Shown piece after piece: positions 6,147 through 10,500 of a stretch of 10,500 nt of DNA (position 1 is its first letter; the number at the start of each line of letters is the position of its first letter). Source of the stretch: an uncultured Flammeovirgaceae bacterium. Its GTDB lineage: Bacteria; Bacteroidota; Bacteroidia; Cytophagales; Cyclobacteriaceae. A model generated the notes under the pieces. It made no database searches. It saw only the letters and a program-made list of their open reading frames with translations, and was not told where the DNA came from. The DNA is taken from assembly GCA_937138955.1 (NCBI GenBank), contig CAKZPJ010000502.1, positions 1-10,500 of the forward strand. The letters run 5' to 3'. The translations under genes were made by a program, and so were the position numbers.

Positions 6147-8624
6147 TTATTTAGAGCTGATAGAAGTTTCCAGTAGTACCAGTATTATTTTAGTCTGTTC
6201 ACCAGTCAGATTATCTATTCCGGTAAATGTACCCTGCATATGCTTTTCTTCCCCACCGTTGGTTAGCAATACGAGATCGTGAGTAGGGTGCTCACTAATA
6301 TTATCTAGCGAGGGTAATTTACACTCAGGTGCTAGTAAGTCCTTTAGGTGTTTGCGAGCGATCGCTAGACGCTTGTAGCCAAATACTTCTAGGAAGCGCT
6401 GATTGGCTTTTTTCAGGCTACCCTGATTATCTATTTCTAAGGTAAATACCGTACTATTAAAAGCCTTTACCGTACTGTCTAACTCCTGTTGCTTTTCTTT
6501 CTCACGCGTAGTAAACTGAGCAAACATGATAATCCGGTGCAGTTCGCCTTCCAGATTAAATATTGGGTTATAAGTGCCATTTAACCACAGCTCCTGACCG
6601 TCTTGTCCTTTAAGCCTGAATTCACCGGAGAAGAAAGTGCCTTCCTTCAGGTTATCCCACATCATTTGAGTCTGCGGCTTATCTTTTTCTTCGTCAGATA
6701 CCAAAAACTCATACGACTTTCCTCTTATATCTTTTTGAGCGAATCCACTCACTTCCAGGAACATATCGTTAGCTTTCAGTATCTTTCCTTGTGAGTTAAA
6801 CTCAACCACTGCATTAGATTTACTGATCGCCTCTAATTTGTAGGTATATTCTAGAGTGGCTTTTTTAATTTTAGTTACATCCGCCTGAATAGATATGAAT
6901 CGCTCTACTTCTCCCGCTTCATTTTTCACCGGATTAATCATAAGCGATATCCAGTAACTGTCCCCATTTTTAGTATAGTTTAGAATTTCCTCGTAAAGAG
7001 GCTCTCCCCTTCTAAGAAATTGACTAATCCGTTGTACTGTCTTCGGATCGGTATTAGGTCCTTGTAGCACTTCCCCGGGTCGCAGCCACATCACTTCTTC
7101 AGCCTGATAGCCAGTTAGGTTGACAAACCCGCCATTCACATATTCTATTTGCCCATGTCGATTAGTAATAATTACTGAGTTATCTGTATTATCGGCTACC
7201 AAAGATAACTTCTCTAGTACTAGTTTTTTCTTAGTAATATCGGTTCCTAACAATAAGATTTTTTCTATCTCACCCTCAGGCGAACGAACCGCTGAGAGCG
7301 AAGCATTAATCCACTTTTCTTCTTGATCAGCAGTTTTCAATAAAAAATCACCGGCTACATTTTCCCCTGAAGCTAGCTCTTTCCACATTTTCGGATTCTC
7401 ACGCTCGGCCTCTTTCAAAATTCCATTTCTATCTTTCATCTCTTCGGGGGTAAACCTGAGTAGATCAGCAAAATTCTGATTAGCAGTCATTAACCGACCG
7501 CTCAAGTGAAAATACCCTACTAATGAGGAGGCTTCCATCGCCTGAAAAACCCCTTCCAACTCCGCTTGTTTTATCTCCATTTCTCGCTGAGCAACCGCCA
7601 GATCCTCCAAATACACTCGCATTTTATCTTCCCGGTTGCGCAGTTCTTCAGCCAGCGACTGAGAACTTGCCAGCATCTGTTGGGTCTGGAAGCTGCCTCG
7701 GACAATAGCTAGGGTAGATGCCAGACTTTCACCTACCTTACTCAAAAAAGCTAGTTGGTGCTCTTCAAAGGGTTTAAATGAGGCTATCTCAATTATACCC
7801 TTTAATTTTTCTTGAAACAACAATGGGTAAATGGCAATTGCCCGGGGAGTTGCTTCACCCAACCCGGAAGTAATGGCTACGTAGTCTGGCGGCACCTTGG
7901 TAAGAATGATGGGCTTTCGTTCCAAAGCGCACTGGCCGATCAGTCCTTGTCCTAATTTCACTTTTTTTTCTACGTATCTTTTCTTTTGGTAGGCGTAGCA
8001 GGCTTGTAGTTCCAGAAATGGTTCTTCGTCTTCCCCCTCTTCAATAAGAATAAACAGCCCCCCCTGATTTGCTTTTAGGTACTTCACCAAATTCTGGACT
8101 ACCTGATAGCTGAGTTCCGGTAGATCTTCGGTGTGCTCTCGTAGTATCTCCGAAAAATGTGTCACCCCTTCCGCAGTCCAACGGCTTTGCTGCTCCTGAT
8201 GGCGGTAATTAGCGAAAGTAGTGCGGGCATTTACCAGGGCCTGTCCGAGATATTCATCTGAGGCAAGATGCACCAGTTCGGTAGTGTTTCCTTCTTTTTC
8301 CAGCGCGTTAATAAATACAGTGGCTTCTTCCAGCTTATCGTACACCCTATCAATCATTTGCTGCCCCATAACTTGGTGGTCAGCACTGCTCAAGGGAGGT
8401 TTACCATCGGCCAACTGGGTAAGGGCTTGTTGCAATTGGTTATATCGCTGAATTGATCGATAAAAGATTGATAATAGCCAGATAACTAGTATACCACTGC
8501 TTATTCCAACCCATAAGTTCTTGTAAGGAATTTCCAGAAATAGAGTACAGGCTTGTGCCAACCAGATAGTGACAGTTATCAGCGCTACGTACTTAAATTT
8601 CCGGGTAGATACTAGAAACTTCAT
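6147..8624 (-). CDS. membrane-anchored GAF and multi-PAS sensor without an output domain
   Basis: The 825-aa product has two membrane segments near residues 12-30 and 39-54 joined by only about 8 residues, so there is no periplasmic sensor domain. A linker with a possible HAMP-like region (about 55-110) leads to a GAF domain (about 160-308, including 'NQGGLFILIEEGEDEEPFLE' at 186-205 and 'GQGLIGQCALE' at 225-235). A coiled coil follows (about 312-358), then four PAS domains near 359-467, 472-585, 593-707 and 715-822. PAS2 looks LOV-like ('EVLQGPNTDP' 518-527, 'NYTKNGDSYW' 549-558, 'ISIQADVT' 577-584) but has Gly517 where LOV proteins carry the photoactive Cys. The protein ends with PAS4: no histidine kinase, GGDEF, EAL or MCP domain is present. 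Its place between the CheC-like gene (11 bp upstream) and cheR (7 bp downstream) suggests that it feeds signals into, or scaffolds, this chemosensory system. Ligands are unknown. Confidence 0.9.
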   Translation of the reverse strand: MKFLVSTRKFKYVALITVTIWLAQACTLFLEIPYKNLWVGISSGILVIWLLSIFYRSIQRYNQLQQALTQLADGKPPLSSADHQVMGQQMIDRVYDKLEEATVFINALEKEGNTTELVHLASDEYLGQALVNARTTFANYRHQEQQSRWTAEGVTHFSEILREHTEDLPELSYQVVQNLVKYLKANQGGLFILIEEGEDEEPFLELQACYAYQKKRYVEKKVKLGQGLIGQCALERKPIILTKVPPDYVAITSGLGEATPRAIAIYPLLFQEKLKGIIEIASFKPFEEHQLAFLSKVGESLASTLAIVRGSFQTQQMLASSQSLAEELRNREDKMRVYLEDLAVAQREMEIKQAELEGVFQAMEASSLVGYFHLSGRLMTANQNFADLLRFTPEEMKDRNGILKEAERENPKMWKELASGENVAGDFLLKTADQEEKWINASLSAVRSPEGEIEKILLLGTDITKKKLVLEKLSLVADNTDNSVIITNRHGQIEYVNGGFVNLTGYQAEEVMWLRPGEVLQGPNTDPKTVQRISQFLRRGEPLYEEILNYTKNGDSYWISLMINPVKNEAGEVERFISIQADVTKIKKATLEYTYKLEAISKSNAVVEFNSQGKILKANDMFLEVSGFAQKDIRGKSYEFLVSDEEKDKPQTQMMWDNLKEGTFFSGEFRLKGQDGQELWLNGTYNPIFNLEGELHRIIMFAQFTTREKEKQQELDSTVKAFNSTVFTLEIDNQGSLKKANQRFLEVFGYKRLAIARKHLKDLLAPECKLPSLDNISEHPTHDLVLLTNGGEEKHMQGTFTGIDNLTGEQTKIILVLLETSISSK

Positions 8625-8635
8625 GATGATAATTT

Positions 8636-9271
8636 CTAAGAGTTAGGAAGCTGACGATGCTGCTCTAATGTATTGGCCTGCTCCTTTATAGAATCCACAA
8701 AGTTCTGGTGAAACTTCCAGAAAAAGCGGGGCTGAAGAGTGGTGTTTTGTTCGAATGAGAACCGAGTGTTTGCGAACAGACAGATGTCGCTATCACTTGA
8801 GTCAGTAAAATCATTGAGTACCGTAAGTTGCACCTCTTCGGCAGTGCCCTCTACCAGTTTAGGTACATCTCCGTAGATACTTACTTGCAGTACATTAGAA
8901 GACTCGGTAATCACCGCTGCCGAAATTATATTGTCAAGCTCTTTCAGAATAGCTTCCTCCATAAGCCTCCTTTCCTCCGAGGGTTCGCCAGGTGGCAGAC
9001 AGGTATCAAACATCGCTTTACACTCTGATTCGGTGAGCAGCAAAAAGCTTTTACCCTGTATGTCGCCAATGATTTCAGTGGTTATTAACGTAAGGACTCC
9101 CGTTTCTTTTACTGAGAAATCTTCCTCCGTAAAAGGTGCTACCTTTATACCAGACGTTTCTATTGTTACCTGTTGCTGGGCAACACTGGAAAATGAACGG
9201 GCGGCACTTACGTAGCCCGCTTCGATAATTTCCTGGGCTAACTGTTTTTCGGGTAAAGTAAGTATTGACAT
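8636..9271 (-). CDS. CheC-family CheY-P phosphatase-like protein
   Basis: The 211-aa product matches CheC in length and pattern and has no signal peptide. CheC/CheX/FliY proteins dephosphorylate CheY-P using paired Glu and Asn residues in an ExxN motif on a helix. The second site is intact: 'LKELDNIISAAVI' (109-121) gives Glu111 and Asn114. The first site aligns at 'LAQEIIEAGYVSAARSFSS' (11-29): Glu14 is kept but the Asn position is Glu17, so this half is probably inactive. A central strand region (58-80, 'LTLITTEIIGDIQGKSFLLL') is typical of the family. The gene starts 7 bp after the cheA stop and ends 11 bp before the GAF/PAS gene, so the three are surely co-transcribed. It is expected to act in the cytoplasm on a response regulator encoded elsewhere. 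CheX is an alternative label, but the length and the relic of a first site favour CheC. Confidence 0.75.
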   Translation of the reverse strand: MSILTLPEKQLAQEIIEAGYVSAARSFSSVAQQQVTIETSGIKVAPFTEEDFSVKETGVLTLITTEIIGDIQGKSFLLLTESECKAMFDTCLPPGEPSEERRLMEEAILKELDNIISAAVITESSNVLQVSIYGDVPKLVEGTAEEVQLTVLNDFTDSSDSDICLFANTRFSFEQNTTLQPRFFWKFHQNFVDSIKEQANTLEQHRQLPNS

Positions 9272-9278
9272 ATTCTGT

Positions 9279-10500
9279 TCAAGATAAGGCCCCCGTTTGG
9301 CGATGGGCGGTTTGAAAAATAAAACTTATAATAGCCGGTACGTGCAAGACCAAACAAACATTACCATTTCCTAGAATGGTAACCCCACTAATAAACTGCA
9401 CCTGATCTACTGGTTGGTTGAGCGGCTTTTCCACAATCTCCTTTCGTTGTAGGAGCTTATCGACTACCAACCCTACGGTATGGTTACCGCCTGATACCAC
9501 AATAACCTCTAGCTGAGATTCATCGTGAAGGTGCTCCCAGCTTTTGCGAAGATCTTCAGGTTGAGGAGCCGATGCGTTCTTAGGTAAAGACAGTATATCT
9601 TTCAAAAATACCAGCGATACTGTTTTCCCTTGGTAGGTAAAAGCCAGCCCCCGCCCTACTTTGTGTACCTCTGACCGATAGAGTGAGACTACGGCTTCAG
9701 TGTAAGGAAGCGGAATGGCATATTCCGTTTGATTGGCTTCGAATAGCAATGTTCCTTTTACCGCCATTGATGAGGGTAAAGACAAGCGAATGCGAGTTCC
9801 TTCTCCCTCTGCGCTGTGCACCACTACTTTACCACTCACTGAGTCCAGTGCTTTTTTCACCACGTCCATGCCTACTCCTCGTCCTGAAATAGCGTTAATT
9901 TGCTCATTGGTAGAAAAGCCCGGCTCGAAGATCAGCATTGTTATCTCTTCATCAGATATAGTTGTCGCTTGCTCCGATGAAATCAAGCCTCGTTGGACTC
10001 CTCGCTGTCGTACCTTTTCAATATCAACTCCGCTACCATCGTCAATAATTTCTATCACGACTCCATCATTTTCATTGCTAGCTTTCAGCGTAACCGTCCC
10101 ATGAGGTTCTTTTCCGAGTTGCTTGCGAGCGTCGGGTTGTTCAATGCCATGAGCAATACAGTTTCGAACTAGGTGGATCAGTGAGTCGCTAATAATTTGA
10201 AGGATATTTCGGTCAATCTCAGTATCGGTTCCCTCTAGTTGGAGAGTAACTTCTTTATTTTCTGAGGCAGCCGCATCGCGTACTACCCGGTGAAATTTAT
10301 TGAACAAGAACCCTACCTGCACTAGCCGTACATCCATTACGGAATACTGCAAGTCAGAAGATATACGATTCAGGCGAGAATACTCATTAGCTCCAGTTAA
10401 GTCGGCATGAGAAGCAATAATGCGGTCGCGCTCAATGATCAATTCACCAACTAGGTTGAGCAAATTATCTAGCTTGCGTACTGGCACTTGCACTAAATCA
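9279..10500 (-). CDS. cheA: chemotaxis histidine kinase CheA, C-terminal part (partial)
   Basis: The reading frame is open to the right edge. A GTG at 10491-10493 is internal, because the residues before it (Asp-Leu) continue the usual CheA approach to the P3 domain. Counting from that GTG as residue 1: the P3 dimerisation helices begin at 'LDNLLNLVGELI' (8-19). The P4 ATPase domain shows the N box 'HLVRNCIAHGIE' (107-118), G1 'DDGSGVD' (151-157), F box 'FEPGFST' (189-195) and G2 'GRGVGMDVV' (204-212). A CheW-like P5 domain runs from about 246 ('KGTLLFEANQTEYAIPL') to about 390. No receiver domain is attached at the C-terminus. The kinase would phosphorylate its own P1 His and pass the phosphate to CheY/CheB-type regulators. 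P1 and P2 lie outside, so kinase competence is assumed. It is the most upstream gene visible in the operon. Confidence 0.95.
   Translation of the reverse strand, partial: DLVQVPVRKLDNLLNLVGELIIERDRIIASHADLTGANEYSRLNRISSDLQYSVMDVRLVQVGFLFNKFHRVVRDAAASENKEVTLQLEGTDTEIDRNILQIISDSLIHLVRNCIAHGIEQPDARKQLGKEPHGTVTLKASNENDGVVIEIIDDGSGVDIEKVRQRGVQRGLISSEQATTISDEEITMLIFEPGFSTNEQINAISGRGVGMDVVKKALDSVSGKVVVHSAEGEGTRIRLSLPSSMAVKGTLLFEANQTEYAIPLPYTEAVVSLYRSEVHKVGRGLAFTYQGKTVSLVFLKDILSLPKNASAPQPEDLRKSWEHLHDESQLEVIVVSGGNHTVGLVVDKLLQRKEIVEKPLNQPVDQVQFISGVTILGNGNVCLVLHVPAIISFIFQTAHRQTGALS

Noticed and set aside
6870..7209. A true blue-light photoreceptor LOV domain
   Set aside because: The adduct cysteine is absent (Gly517) and other flavin contacts are changed, so classical LOV photochemistry is not expected.
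9733..10104. Plus-strand open frame of 123 codons antisense to cheA
   Set aside because: It lies entirely opposite the conserved ATPase domain of CheA and its Ser/Pro-rich translation has no protein-like features.
10491..10493. GTG as a start codon for the CheA gene
   Set aside because: The frame stays open upstream (Asp-Leu before the Val) and the sequence begins inside the P3 domain, so the real start lies beyond the right edge.

Overview
The window looks like a chromosomal segment from a Bacteroidota bacterium, most likely of the order Cytophagales. This rests on the character of the proteins (a Bacteroidota-style GAF/multi-PAS sensor, a sulfatase lipoprotein), start codons mostly without Shine-Dalgarno sequences, and intergenic DNA made of short degenerate phrases. 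It was judged by eye, not by any search. No RNA gene, CRISPR array, transposase or phage gene is visible.

Left part (1-1323): the last 66 codons of ispG (MEP isoprenoid pathway, Fe-S enzyme) run off the left edge on the + strand. They meet, stop codon against stop codon, a minus-strand membrane-anchored AsmA/DUF748-like envelope protein.

Middle part (1449-5113, + strand): a conserved-looking soluble protein of unknown function (467 aa), a sulfatase predicted to be an exported lipoprotein with a Cys-type CxASR active site, and a small exported protein of unknown function. The last gene is flanked on both sides by intergenic DNA built of short, roughly 7-8 bp phrases (TGACCAG, TGTGGGA, ..TAACC, ATTGA(A/G)CC). 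A 10-bp inverted repeat lies between the sulfatase and the small gene.

Right part (5318-10500, minus strand): a tightly packed four-gene chemosensory operon, read from right to left: cheA (5' end outside the window), a CheC-family CheY-P phosphatase-like gene, a membrane-anchored GAF plus four-PAS protein, and cheR. The gaps are 7, 11 and 7 bp. CheA would phosphorylate a response regulator, the CheC-like protein would dephosphorylate it, and CheR would methylate a receptor. The genes seen here include no MCP, CheW, CheY or CheB. The position of the sensor gene is held by a GAF/PAS protein with no kinase, MCP or other output domain. One of its PAS domains looks like a LOV domain that has lost its adduct cysteine. 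This operon is the most interesting part of the window. I see no clear-cut new defence or mobile system.
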